52,064 bases of DNA, from assembly GCA_036005845.1 (NCBI GenBank), contig DASYQD010000034.1, positions 1 through 52,064 of the forward strand, in the 5' to 3' direction. Of this stretch, positions 1-8,533 are shown piece by piece. This stretch comes from DASYQD01 sp036005845. GTDB taxonomy: Bacteria > Acidobacteriota > Thermoanaerobaculia > Multivoradales > JAIOJS01. Made by a program: the position numbers and the translations under genes. The notes under the pieces are model-generated. The model ran no database searches. It had not been told where the DNA came from and worked only from the letters and a program-made list of their open reading frames with translations. The first letter of the stretch is position 1; every line of letters starts with the position of its first letter.

Positions 1-1
1 C

Positions 2-2419
2 TACGACTTCGACGCCTTCGAAGAGATGCAGGTGACGACCGGCGGCTCCGACACCACGATGGCCACCGGCGGCGTGGTGCTCAACATGGTGACCAAGCGC
101 GGCACCAACGAGTGGCGGGCCAGCGGCCGCCGCTACGAGACGGACCGCGACGGCGCCTTCGGCATCCTGCCCGAGCAGGAGAGCTTGAGCCTCGACAACT
201 CCGAGCTGGCGACGGCCGGCCCGTGGCGTACCGCTCCGGGCAACACGACGCCGCAGGCTTCGTTCACCCAGGGCAACCAGATCGACTTCGTGCACGACTA
301 CGGCTTCGAGGCCGGCGGCCCGATCGTCAAGGACCGCCTGTGGATCTGGGGCAGCTACGGCCGCAACAAGATCCAGCTGCGCACGATCGCCAACGTCGTG
401 GACTTCACCGACCTCAAGTCGAAGAACGCCAAGATCAACGCGCAGATCGCGTCGAACAACAGCGCGTCGGGCTTCTACTTCGACAGCGACAAGGTGAAGA
501 TCGGCCGCAACGCCGGTCCCACCCGCCCGCAGGAGACGACCTGGGACCAGGGCCACTTCGGTCCCAAGCCGACCACCTACAAGGTCGAGGACACCCACAT
601 CTTCTCCTCGAACTTCTACCTCACCGGCATGTACTCAAAGGTCAACGGCGGCTTCGAGCTCGTCCCCGAGGGCGACCTCTCCCGCACGGTGACCCTGGAC
701 AACGGCGGCGTGTGGCACAACAGCTTCTTGTTGAACACCACCGAACGCCCGCAGGTCCAATACAAGGCCGACGCCAGCAACTTCTTCAACACCGGCAACC
801 TGTCGCACGAGCTCAAGTTCGGGGCCGGTTACCGCACCGCCGAGGTGACCTCGGTGACGATGTGGGGCGGCCAGGGCTACGTCCTCGACGGGCCCACCAA
901 TTTCGGCCTCCCGGCCGGCATCAACATCCTCGAGGCGGCGCGCAACGGCAGCGCCGACGTCGAGAACAAGTATCAGAGCCTCTACGCGCAGGACACGGTG
1001 ACGGTGGGCAACATCACCGCCAACCTCGGCCTGCGCTATGACAAGCAGAGCGGCCAGAACCACCCGACCTCGGTGGGTCCCAACCCCACTTTCGGCTCCG
1101 TGCTGCCGGCGGTCTCGGTGGGCTCCTTCGACTCCGGCTTCGAGTGGACCAACATCACTCCGCGCCTGGGCATCACCTACGCCCTCGGCGCCGAGCGCAA
1201 GACCCTGCTGCGGGCCAGCTACTCGCGCTTCGCCGATCAGCTCGGCGCGGCCACCGCCAACTGGACCAACCCGCTGCGCGGGCCCGGTTACGCCTACTTC
1301 CTCACCACGCAGCCGGTGGCGGCGGGCAACGACGCCTTCGTCAGCCCGGACGAGATCCTCGCTCCGATTGGCTACAGCGCCAACGTCAACCCGGTCACCT
1401 TCGGCCTGCTCAACTCCAACGGCGTCGATCCCGACCTCGAGGCGCCGATCAGTGACGAGGTGCTGCTCGGCGTCGAGCACGCCCTCATGCCGGAGTTCGT
1501 CGTCGGCGTCAACCTCACCTACCGCAAGGTCAGCAACATCATCGAGAACGAGCTGCTGGTGTTCGACGGCTCGACCGATGCTTGCGAGGACGCCGGCGAT
1601 CCCCTGCAGTGCCCGGCCTTCCTGCCCGGCAACCTCGGCAGCCTCGGCCGCCAGCACCAGCGGTCCGACTACGAGGCGGTGACCTTCAACCAGGCGCTTC
1701 CCGACGGCTCCACCCGTCCCATCACCTGGTACCAGCTCCGCCCCGGCGTCTCCACCCGCGGCGGCGGCTTCCTGGTCAACGGTGACCGCGAGCAGGAGTA
1801 CAAGGGCGCGTCGCTGACCTTCAACAAGCGTCTCGCCAACCGCTGGATGCTGCGCGGCAACTTCACGTTCGCCGATTGGACGTGGAGCAGCGTGCCGGAC
1901 AGCGAGATCGAGAACCCCACCGAGACCCTCAACGGTGGCACTCGCGAAGGTGACGTCGTCATGCAGGGCTCGGGCACCGGCTCGGGCAGCAAGGGTGGCA
2001 TCTACATCAACAGCAAGTGGTCGTACAGCGTCAACGGCCTGTACCAGATCGCCCCGGACCGTCCGTGGGGCTTCAACGTCGCGGCCAACCTCAACGGCCG
2101 CGAGGGCTACCCGATCCCCTACTGGCGCCGTCGCGGCGGTGGCCTGGCCCGCGAGAACTTCGGGTTGACCAGCGTGTCGGTGGTCAGCGATCCGGACGAG
2201 TTCCGGTTCGACGACATCCACATGGTCGATGCCCGCGTCGAGAAGGAGTTCTCCTTCTCCGACTTCGGGCTGACGGTGGGCGTGGACGTGTTCAACGTGT
2301 TCAACGAGTCGTACGTGCTGCAGCGGAACCACCGCCTGGCGCAGTCGAGCTCGAACAACGTCCGCGAGATCACCAGCCCGCGCATCTACCGCCTCGGCCT
2401 GCGCGTCAGCTTCCGCTGA
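2..2419 (+). CDS. TonB-dependent receptor, Oar-like, C-terminal part (5' truncated by window)
   Basis: The reading frame is open from base 2, so the gene starts upstream of the window; the first internal ATG is at 26. The start of the visible part has the plug signature (GGVVLNMVTKRGTNEW), typical of Oar-like receptors that carry an N-terminal carboxypeptidase-regulatory domain. The rest, about 770 residues, is rich in aromatic, Asn and Gly residues in alternating strands, as in a 22-strand outer-membrane barrel, and ends in a strand with LGLRVSFR. Such receptors take up ligands across the outer membrane using TonB energy; the ligand cannot be told from sequence. A strong terminator follows at 2497-2530, so this is the last gene of its transcript. 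The downstream genes are also exported proteins, and the first of them has its own carboxypeptidase-regulatory-like domain, so a functional link is possible but not shown. Confidence 0.9.
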   Translation, partial: YDFDAFEEMQVTTGGSDTTMATGGVVLNMVTKRGTNEWRASGRRYETDRDGAFGILPEQESLSLDNSELATAGPWRTAPGNTTPQASFTQGNQIDFVHDYGFEAGGPIVKDRLWIWGSYGRNKIQLRTIANVVDFTDLKSKNAKINAQIASNNSASGFYFDSDKVKIGRNAGPTRPQETTWDQGHFGPKPTTYKVEDTHIFSSNFYLTGMYSKVNGGFELVPEGDLSRTVTLDNGGVWHNSFLLNTTERPQVQYKADASNFFNTGNLSHELKFGAGYRTAEVTSVTMWGGQGYVLDGPTNFGLPAGINILEAARNGSADVENKYQSLYAQDTVTVGNITANLGLRYDKQSGQNHPTSVGPNPTFGSVLPAVSVGSFDSGFEWTNITPRLGITYALGAERKTLLRASYSRFADQLGAATANWTNPLRGPGYAYFLTTQPVAAGNDAFVSPDEILAPIGYSANVNPVTFGLLNSNGVDPDLEAPISDEVLLGVEHALMPEFVVGVNLTYRKVSNIIENELLVFDGSTDACEDAGDPLQCPAFLPGNLGSLGRQHQRSDYEAVTFNQALPDGSTRPITWYQLRPGVSTRGGGFLVNGDREQEYKGASLTFNKRLANRWMLRGNFTFADWTWSSVPDSEIENPTETLNGGTREGDVVMQGSGTGSGSKGGIYINSKWSYSVNGLYQIAPDRPWGFNVAANLNGREGYPIPYWRRRGGGLARENFGLTSVSVVSDPDEFRFDDIHMVDARVEKEFSFSDFGLTVGVDVFNVFNESYVLQRNHRLAQSSSNNVREITSPRIYRLGLRVSFR

Positions 2420-2426
2420 TCCGCAG

Positions 2427-2466
2427 CTTCCAGCTGCCTCCGGAGCGATCCGGAGGCATCTGGAAG
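2427..2466 (+). terminator. Long hairpin just after the receptor gene, first of a tandem pair
   Basis: An 18-base left arm (2427-2444) and right arm (2449-2466) pair with one mismatch around a GCGA tetraloop, which is of the GNRA type. It starts 7 bases after the stop codon. No T-tract follows, so it is better read as a 3'-end stabilising or backup hairpin than as an intrinsic terminator on its own. Confidence 0.5.
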
Positions 2467-2496
2467 ACGCATCTGGAAGACCTAGTCTGGTGATGG

Positions 2497-2530
2497 AACC
2501 GCCGGGGGAAGCCCCGGCGGTTTTTCTTTG
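2497..2530 (+). terminator. Rho-independent terminator after the TonB receptor gene
   Basis: An 11-bp perfect stem (2497-2507 with 2512-2522, core CCGCCGGGG/CCCCGGCGG) encloses a GAAG loop and runs into TTTTTCTTTG. This is the clearest intrinsic terminator in the window. It separates the receptor from the following TPR gene. Confidence 0.9.
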
Positions 2531-2628
2531 TTCTCGCAACTTGTATGCTCGCGGTGGCCGGAGCGCCGGTTCCCGCCATGCCGAGTCCCCCCACTCAGGG
2601 AGACTTCCCCCAGTCAAGGAGATCTGAC

Positions 2629-3696
2629 ATGCGCAGGATGCGTCTGGTTCCGATTGCCGCGTCGCTGCTCGCCCTGCTCGCCCTCGCCGGCACCAAGCCG
2701 GCGCAGGCGCAGGCCTGGGCGGGCAAGGGCCGGCTGCAAGGCTCCATCAAGGACGAGAAAGGCCAGCCCGTCGAGGGCGCCACCATCACCCTCCGCCAGG
2801 GCACCGATCGCGTCGACCCCAAGGCGGACGGGCCCAAGCCCCTCCTCACCGACAAGAAGGGCAGGTGGTCCATCCTCGGGCTCGCCGGCGGGCCCTGGGG
2901 GATCCTCATCGAGAAGGAGGGCTTCGTGCCCTCCGAGGGGCAGATCAAGGTCGACGAGTTCGCCATCGCCCAGCCGCTCAACATCACCCTGAAAGTGATC
3001 CCCAAGGAAGCCATCGAGCAGGCGCAGCGGCAGTCCGCGGCGCAGACCGGCGTCGGCCTGGCCAAGGCCGCCCTCGAGCGCGGCAACGCGCTGCTCGCCG
3101 AGGCGCGGCCGGCGGGTGGCACCACCGACAAGGCAAAGCTCGCCGAGGCGCGCGCCGCCTACCAGGAAGGGCTCGACAAGCTGGCCGAGGCGAAGGTCGA
3201 CGACCCCGAGGTGCAGAAGGCGGTCGAGTCGACGCGGCTGTCGGTCTTCCAGACGCTCGCCGGCATCGACTACGAGCTCGGCAAGAGCGACGAGGCGATC
3301 AACATGCTCAAGCAGGTGCTGACCCAGAAGCCCGATGACGCCGGCGTCATCCAGCTGCTGGTGAACCTGCTGGTGCAGGCCGGCAAGGAGGAGGAGGCCA
3401 AGCAGTACATGGCCAAGCTCCCCGAGGGCGCCAAGGTCGACGCCGACACCGTGCTCAACATGGGCATCAAGGCGTTCAACGACGGCAACATGGACAAGGC
3501 CTTCGCCGCTTTCGACAAGGCGGTCAAGGAGAACCCGGACCGCGCCGACGCCTACTACTACCGCGGACTCATCTTCCTCAACAAGAGCAAGAACGCCGAG
3601 GCCAAGGCCGACTTCAACAAGTATCTCCAGCTCGATCCCAACGACACCTTCCACCACGTCGACGACACCAAGGCCTTCCTCAAGGACATGAAGTAG
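2629..3696 (+). CDS. Exported carboxypeptidase-regulatory-like/TPR protein
   Basis: 355 residues. The ATG at 2629 is chosen because AAGGAGA lies about 7 bases upstream and the product then opens with a clean signal peptide (MRRMRLVPIAASLLALLALA, then GTKPAQA). An in-frame ATG at 2545 has no such support. Residues about 35-120 form a carboxypeptidase-regulatory-like (transthyretin-fold) beta-sandwich (LQGSIKDEKGQPVEGATITL). The rest is helical with TPR units, clearest near the C terminus (ADAYYYRGLIFLNKSKNAEA). It is probably a periplasmic or surface scaffold. A 42-base gap separates it from the next TPR gene, consistent with one operon through to 8532. Confidence 0.85.
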   Translation: MRRMRLVPIAASLLALLALAGTKPAQAQAWAGKGRLQGSIKDEKGQPVEGATITLRQGTDRVDPKADGPKPLLTDKKGRWSILGLAGGPWGILIEKEGFVPSEGQIKVDEFAIAQPLNITLKVIPKEAIEQAQRQSAAQTGVGLAKAALERGNALLAEARPAGGTTDKAKLAEARAAYQEGLDKLAEAKVDDPEVQKAVESTRLSVFQTLAGIDYELGKSDEAINMLKQVLTQKPDDAGVIQLLVNLLVQAGKEEEAKQYMAKLPEGAKVDADTVLNMGIKAFNDGNMDKAFAAFDKAVKENPDRADAYYYRGLIFLNKSKNAEAKADFNKYLQLDPNDTFHHVDDTKAFLKDMK

Positions 3697-3738
3697 GCGC
3701 GCTGCCGAGCGGGCCGAGATCAGCGAGAGCCAGCCGCG

Positions 3739-5442
3739 ATGACCATCCTTTCGACCCGCCGCCTCACCACGCTGCTGGGGATCCTGCTGCTCGGCTCGCC
3801 GCTCCTGCTGACTGCCGCCGCGGCGCAGACCGCTGCGCCGCCGGCGGCGGCACCAGCTAAGCCTGCCGCCGGCGCCGCCGCCGAAGTCGACGCCGCGGTC
3901 AAGGACGCCGGCGCGCTGGCGCAGGCGGGCAAGATCAAGGAGGCGATCGCGCGCCTCGAGCGCTCGCGCGCCGCCCTCGACGAGCGCGGGCAGTCGCTGC
4001 TCGGCGCGCTCTACGTGCGCGACGGGCGGGCCGCCGAAGCGCTGGTCGTGCTGCGTCCGCTGGCCGACCGCAAGGAGGCGGAGGCCGCCGTGCTCTACAA
4101 CGCCGGCCGCGCGGCGCTGATGGCGAGCGACGTCGAGAAGGGGCAGGTCTACCTGGCGCGCTCGGTCGACCGCGACCCCGCTTCGCCGGCTCGCCGCGAG
4201 CTGGGGCTGCTGCTGTCGCGCCAGGGGCGCGTCGTCGAGGCCTACTCGATGCTGCGGCCGTGGACGCTGCGTAACGCGCAGGACGGCGACGCACGCCTGG
4301 TCGCCGCCACGCTCGCCATCGCCCTCGAGCGGCCGCTCGAGGCGGCGCAGCTCCTCGACGGGCTGGTGCAGAGCCCGGCGGTGCTGCTCCTCTCGGCGCG
4401 CGTCGCCGTAGAGCTCGGCGACGGCGAGGCGGCGCTGCGGCGGCTGCAGGGCGTGCTCGCCAACCACCCGCCGGCGATGGATCCCGAGGTGCGGCGCGTC
4501 GCGGCCGAGGCCTACCTGCTCGCCGGCCAGCCGGCGAAGGCCGTGGAGATGCTCGCCGGCAAGGCGGGCAAGGTGCCGGCGCTCGTGCTGCTGCTCGGCA
4601 AGGCGCAGCGCCAGGCGGGCAACCCTGCCGCGGCGATCGCCACGCTGCAGCCGCTCGCCGCACAGGTGCCCGACGACCCGAGCAAGCTGGGCGATCCGCG
4701 GCCCGCGGCCGCCATGGCGCTCGAGTACGGCCAGCTCCTGCTCGCCACCGGCAAGGCCGCCGAGGCCGTGCCCATGCTGCAGAAGGCCACCAAGCTCCGC
4801 GCCGAGGACGAGGCGGGCTGGGACGCGCTCGCCCGCGCCCTCGACGCCGCCGGGCGTGCCGCGGAGGCGACGCAGGCGCGCGAGCACGCGCAGGGCCTCG
4901 CCGCGGCGCGCTCGCAAGCGCTGGCCGCCGCGGGCGGCGGCGGCGCTCCGGCGGGCAGTAACCCGGCCGCCGCCGGCCAGCCGGCGGTGCCCGCCTACGC
5001 CTCGGTGGCGATGAAGCTGGCCCAGGACGGCAAGCTGCAGCAGGCCTTCGACGTCGTCAGCCAGCGCCTGCAGGCGGCTCCCGACGACGAGCTCGCCCGC
5101 ACGCTGCAGGTCCGGCTGCTGCTCAGCCGCGAGCAGAACGCGGCGGCGCTCAACGCCGCCGACATGGCGGTGGCGCGCTTCCCCGGCAGCCCCGACTTCA
5201 TCTACCTGCGCGGCGCGGTGGAGATGGCGATGCACGACCTCGCCGCCGCCGAGCGCGATTACCGCCGCGCGCTGCAGCTGCAGCCGCAGCACCTGGCGTC
5301 GATGAGCGACCTCGCCGTGCTGCTGATGAACCAGGGCAAGAACGAGGAGGCGAAGAAGCTGCTCGAGCAGGTGCTCGCGCTCAACCCGCAGGACAAGACG
5401 GCGGCCGCCAACCTCGAGCAGCTGCGCAAGGGGAGCCGCTAG
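3739..5442 (+). CDS. Exported TPR-repeat protein
   Basis: 567 residues. A signal peptide (TLLGILLLGSPLLLTAAAAQ) is followed by an Ala/Pro-rich stretch and then helical pairs that fit TPR or TPR-like repeats throughout. The last repeats are the most canonical (residues about 475-560: PDFIYLRGAVEMAMHDLAAA, then NQGKNEEAKKLLEQVLALNP). A Gly/Ala/Pro linker near residues 395-420 splits the protein into two helical blocks. No catalytic motif is visible. It is likely a periplasmic protein-protein interaction scaffold. The next gene starts 8 bases after its stop, suggesting coupled translation with the CRTAC1-like protein. Confidence 0.85.
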   Translation: MTILSTRRLTTLLGILLLGSPLLLTAAAAQTAAPPAAAPAKPAAGAAAEVDAAVKDAGALAQAGKIKEAIARLERSRAALDERGQSLLGALYVRDGRAAEALVVLRPLADRKEAEAAVLYNAGRAALMASDVEKGQVYLARSVDRDPASPARRELGLLLSRQGRVVEAYSMLRPWTLRNAQDGDARLVAATLAIALERPLEAAQLLDGLVQSPAVLLLSARVAVELGDGEAALRRLQGVLANHPPAMDPEVRRVAAEAYLLAGQPAKAVEMLAGKAGKVPALVLLLGKAQRQAGNPAAAIATLQPLAAQVPDDPSKLGDPRPAAAMALEYGQLLLATGKAAEAVPMLQKATKLRAEDEAGWDALARALDAAGRAAEATQAREHAQGLAAARSQALAAAGGGGAPAGSNPAAAGQPAVPAYASVAMKLAQDGKLQQAFDVVSQRLQAAPDDELARTLQVRLLLSREQNAAALNAADMAVARFPGSPDFIYLRGAVEMAMHDLAAAERDYRRALQLQPQHLASMSDLAVLLMNQGKNEEAKKLLEQVLALNPQDKTAAANLEQLRKGSR

Positions 5443-5449
5443 CAGCATC

Positions 5450-7132
5450 GTGTCGCGAGGCGCCGCGCTGCTGCTCCTCGCGCTGCCGTTGCTCGCCGCG
5501 CCCGCTCACGCCAGCGCCATCCGCTTTCGCCGCGCCGCCGCGGCGTGGGGCGTCGACTTCCGCCACCACAACGCCTCGACCGGCCGCCGCTACATGGTGG
5601 AGACGATGGTGGGCGGCGTCGTCGTCTTCGACTACGACGGCGACGGCGACGAGGACCTCTTCTTCGTCGACGGCGGCATGCTGCCCGGCTACACCGGCGA
5701 GGTGCCGCGCTCGCGCCTCTTCCGCAACGAAGGCGGCGGCCGCTTCGCCGACGCCACGGCGCGCTCGCGCATCGTGGTCTCGGGCTACGGCGCCGGCGCG
5801 GTGGCGGGCGACGTCGACGGCGACGGTGACTTGGATCTCTACGTCACCGAGCTCGGGCCCAACCAGCTCTTCCGCAACGACGGCGATGGCGGCTTCACCG
5901 ACGTGACCGCGGCCGCCGGCGTCGGCGACCCGGCGTGGAGCGCCGGCGCCGCCTTCGCCGACGTCGACCGCGACGGCGACCTCGACCTCTACGTCGCCAA
6001 CTACGCCGACTTCACTCCCGCCAAGCACAAGGACTGCCGCGAGCCCAACAGCGGCATCGTCGGCTACTGCAAGCCGCAGGCGTACGCGGGATTCGCCGAC
6101 CGCTTCTACAAGAACCGCGGCGACGGCACCTTCGTCGACGCGACGGCGGCCGCGGGGCTCAGCGAACCGTCGCTGCACGGCCTCGGCGTCGGCTTCTTCG
6201 ACTTCGACCTCGACGGCTGGCCCGACCTCTACGTCGCCAACGACGGCGACCCCAACCTGCTCTTCCACAACCGGGGCGACGGCACCTTCGAGGAGATCGG
6301 CATGCTCGCCGGCGCGGCGCTGTCGCCCGCCGCCAAGCCCGAAGCGGGCATGGGCATCGACCTCGACGACTACGACGGCGACGGCCGCTTCGACGTCGTG
6401 GTCACCAACTTCGATCTCGAGAGCCTCGGCCTCTACCACAACCTCGGCGACGGCCTCTTCCAGGACGCGCGCTTCACGGCGAAGCTGGCGGAGCCGTCGC
6501 TGCTTTCGCTCGGCTTCGGCATCGACTTCCTCGACCTCGACCAGGACGGCGATCTCGACCTCCTGGTCGCCAACGGGCACGTCAACGACGTGGTGGGGCA
6601 GATGCGGCCCGGCGCGCAGTTCGCGCAGCGCAACCAGGTCTACGAGAACCTCGGCAACGGCACCTTCCGGGAGGCGCTCGACACCGGCATGGACCTGCTG
6701 CGCGTCAGCCGCGGCCTCGCCACCGGCGACCTCGACGGCGACGGCGACCTCGACGCGGCGATCCTGGCGACGAACGACCTCGCCGAGGTGTGGGAGAACC
6801 GCAGCGGCGAGGCGGCGGGCGCCGGCGATGCAACGGTGGCGAACCCGGGCGCGAAAAAGGGCGGGTTCCTGCTCGTCGACGTGGCGGCCGCGGGGCCCAA
6901 CACCTTCGCGGTGGGGGCGCGGCTCACCGCGACGGCCGGTGGACGCAGCCAGCTCCGCGAGGTGCGCACCGAGACCTCCTACCTGTCGCAGAACGCCATG
7001 AGCTGCCACTTCGGGCTCGGCGCCGCGGAGCACGTCGACCGCTTGGTGGTGCGCTGGCCCGACGGCCGGTCGCAGGCTTTCCGCGATCTACCGGTGGATC
7101 ACCGCGTGCGCGTGGTGGCAGCCGAGCGCTGA
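5450..7132 (+). CDS. CRTAC1-family exported protein (FG-GAP/VCBS repeats plus ASPIC/UnbV domain)
   Basis: 560 residues from GTG 5450, 8 bases after the previous stop, with a signal peptide ending near AHASA. Seven Asp-rich calcium-binding loops of the form DxDxDGxxD lie near residues 61, 121, 170, 251, 306, 361 and 427 (for example DYDGDGDED, DVDGDGDLD, DLDGDGDLD). Seven loops fit a seven-bladed beta-propeller of the integrin-alpha or VCBS type. A Cys pair (KDCREP...GYCKP) sits between blades 3 and 4. The C terminus (about 460-555) is an ASPIC/UnbV domain with LVVRWPDGRSQAF. The family is named after human cartilage acidic protein 1; the bacterial role is unknown, and adhesion or polysaccharide binding is only a guess. 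Confidence 0.9.
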   Translation: MSRGAALLLLALPLLAAPAHASAIRFRRAAAAWGVDFRHHNASTGRRYMVETMVGGVVVFDYDGDGDEDLFFVDGGMLPGYTGEVPRSRLFRNEGGGRFADATARSRIVVSGYGAGAVAGDVDGDGDLDLYVTELGPNQLFRNDGDGGFTDVTAAAGVGDPAWSAGAAFADVDRDGDLDLYVANYADFTPAKHKDCREPNSGIVGYCKPQAYAGFADRFYKNRGDGTFVDATAAAGLSEPSLHGLGVGFFDFDLDGWPDLYVANDGDPNLLFHNRGDGTFEEIGMLAGAALSPAAKPEAGMGIDLDDYDGDGRFDVVVTNFDLESLGLYHNLGDGLFQDARFTAKLAEPSLLSLGFGIDFLDLDQDGDLDLLVANGHVNDVVGQMRPGAQFAQRNQVYENLGNGTFREALDTGMDLLRVSRGLATGDLDGDGDLDAAILATNDLAEVWENRSGEAAGAGDATVANPGAKKGGFLLVDVAAAGPNTFAVGARLTATAGGRSQLREVRTETSYLSQNAMSCHFGLGAAEHVDRLVVRWPDGRSQAFRDLPVDHRVRVVAAER

Positions 7133-7134
7133 CG

Positions 7135-8532
7135 ATGCACGCGCGTTGGCTGCTGATACCTCTCGCGGCCGCACTCGCCTGCGCGCCGCTCGCGAGCCCG
7201 GGCTCAGCGACTTCGCCGGCCGCCGGCTCGTCGGCGGCGTTCGAATCCTTGCGCGTCGAGCTGCCGGCGGGCGCCGACCGCTTCCGTATCGAAGACGATC
7301 CGGACCGCGCCCTCGTCGCCTCGGTCTACTCGCTGCCGTCGCCTTGGATCGACGCCGGCGAGGCGCGCGCGCTGCTCGCCGCCGTGCGCAAGGCCGATCC
7401 CGGCCGCGAGGTCCTCGTGCTCGCCGACGCGGCGATGGAGGAGCAGCTCGCGCCGCTCGCGCGCGATGCGCGCCTGCACCTGCTGTCGACCGGCGGCGCG
7501 CTCTACTCGCCGTGGCCGCGGGACCCGTTCAGCTTCGCGCGCACGAGCGGCGGTGCGGTGCGCGTCGTCGTGCGCCCCAACCTGCAGCGCGGCCGCGAGG
7601 TCGACGCGACGATGGGACCGGCGCTGGTCCAGGCGCTGCCGCCGGCGCTCGACCGTGCCTGGGGCGGCGTCCGCTGGGCGAAGAGCGCCGTGCCGTTCCA
7701 CAACGGCCAGGTGCTGCTCACCCGCGACGCGGCGTGGGTGAGCGTCCACACCTTCGAGCCGCGCGTGCTCGAGCTGCTCGGCGCCGCGCGCGTTCCGGTC
7801 GAGAGCTTCGCCACCGCCGCGGGCATCGAGGCGTACGTCGGCGCGACCCGCAAGGCTGCCGGCGAGCTGGCGGCGCTCTATGGCCGTTCGGTTCGCTTCG
7901 TCCACCCGCTGCCGGTCTCCGGCGCCGGCACGACGCGCGAGGCGCGCACGGCACTCTTGCAGCGTCTCGCCGGCGGCGCCGGCTACGACCTCGACTCGCT
8001 GCTCACCTTGGTGCCGAGCGCCAACGGCGTGCAGCCGACCGCGCTCGTCGCCGACGTCACGGCCGGCGAGCGCCTGCTCGCGAGCCTCGACCCGTCGCAA
8101 TGGAATGCGTTGGCGACCGCTTACCGACTCGAGCCCACCGGCCTCGCCGCCGGCCTCGCCGGCGCCAGCAGCTCCGCGCGCGGCCGGGCTCTCGCCTCCT
8201 ACCTCGACCTCGTCGCCGACCACCTGCGCGGCGAAGGCCTCACCGTCTCGCGCCTGCCGCTCCTCGTCGTGCCCGCCGCCGTGTTGCGCGACCCGGGCTC
8301 GATCCCCGACGAGTACTTCTTCCTCACCTGGAACAACGTCGTCGTCGAGAAGCGCGGCGGCGGCGCGCGCGCCGAAGGCTTCGCGTCGCTGCTGCCCGCC
8401 GGCGACGACGTCGCCAGCCAAGCCTTCGCCGCCGCCGGCGTCCACCTCGATCTGCTGCCCCCTCTGCTCGGCAGCGTCACGCGCAACGGCGGCTACCGCT
8501 GCGCCTCGAATCACCTGCGCGCGACCGACTGA
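7135..8532 (+). CDS. Putative exported pentein-fold (arginine deiminase/amidinotransferase-like) lipoprotein
   Basis: 465 residues from ATG 7135, two bases after the previous stop. The N terminus is hydrophobic and ends LAAALAC, a plausible lipobox with Cys16. Features that recall the pentein (guanidino-group modifying) superfamily are PWPRDPF near 126-132, a His in VSVHTFEP (about 205), and a C-terminal NGGYRCASNH with Cys456 where the nucleophile of deiminases and amidinotransferases sits. The three-dimensional fold is inferred from these motifs alone; no specific substrate can be named. It ends one base before the convergent TPR gene. Membership in the CRTAC1/TPR operon is supported by spacing. 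Confidence 0.5.
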   Translation: MHARWLLIPLAAALACAPLASPGSATSPAAGSSAAFESLRVELPAGADRFRIEDDPDRALVASVYSLPSPWIDAGEARALLAAVRKADPGREVLVLADAAMEEQLAPLARDARLHLLSTGGALYSPWPRDPFSFARTSGGAVRVVVRPNLQRGREVDATMGPALVQALPPALDRAWGGVRWAKSAVPFHNGQVLLTRDAAWVSVHTFEPRVLELLGAARVPVESFATAAGIEAYVGATRKAAGELAALYGRSVRFVHPLPVSGAGTTREARTALLQRLAGGAGYDLDSLLTLVPSANGVQPTALVADVTAGERLLASLDPSQWNALATAYRLEPTGLAAGLAGASSSARGRALASYLDLVADHLRGEGLTVSRLPLLVVPAAVLRDPGSIPDEYFFLTWNNVVVEKRGGGARAEGFASLLPAGDDVASQAFAAAGVHLDLLPPLLGSVTRNGGYRCASNHLRATD

Positions 8533-8533
8533 G

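Noticed and set aside
2614..5448. A 944-codon antisense open frame over the TPR genes
   Set aside because: It is a shadow of the plus-strand genes: low-complexity Leu/Arg/Gly content, no start site, and no domain.
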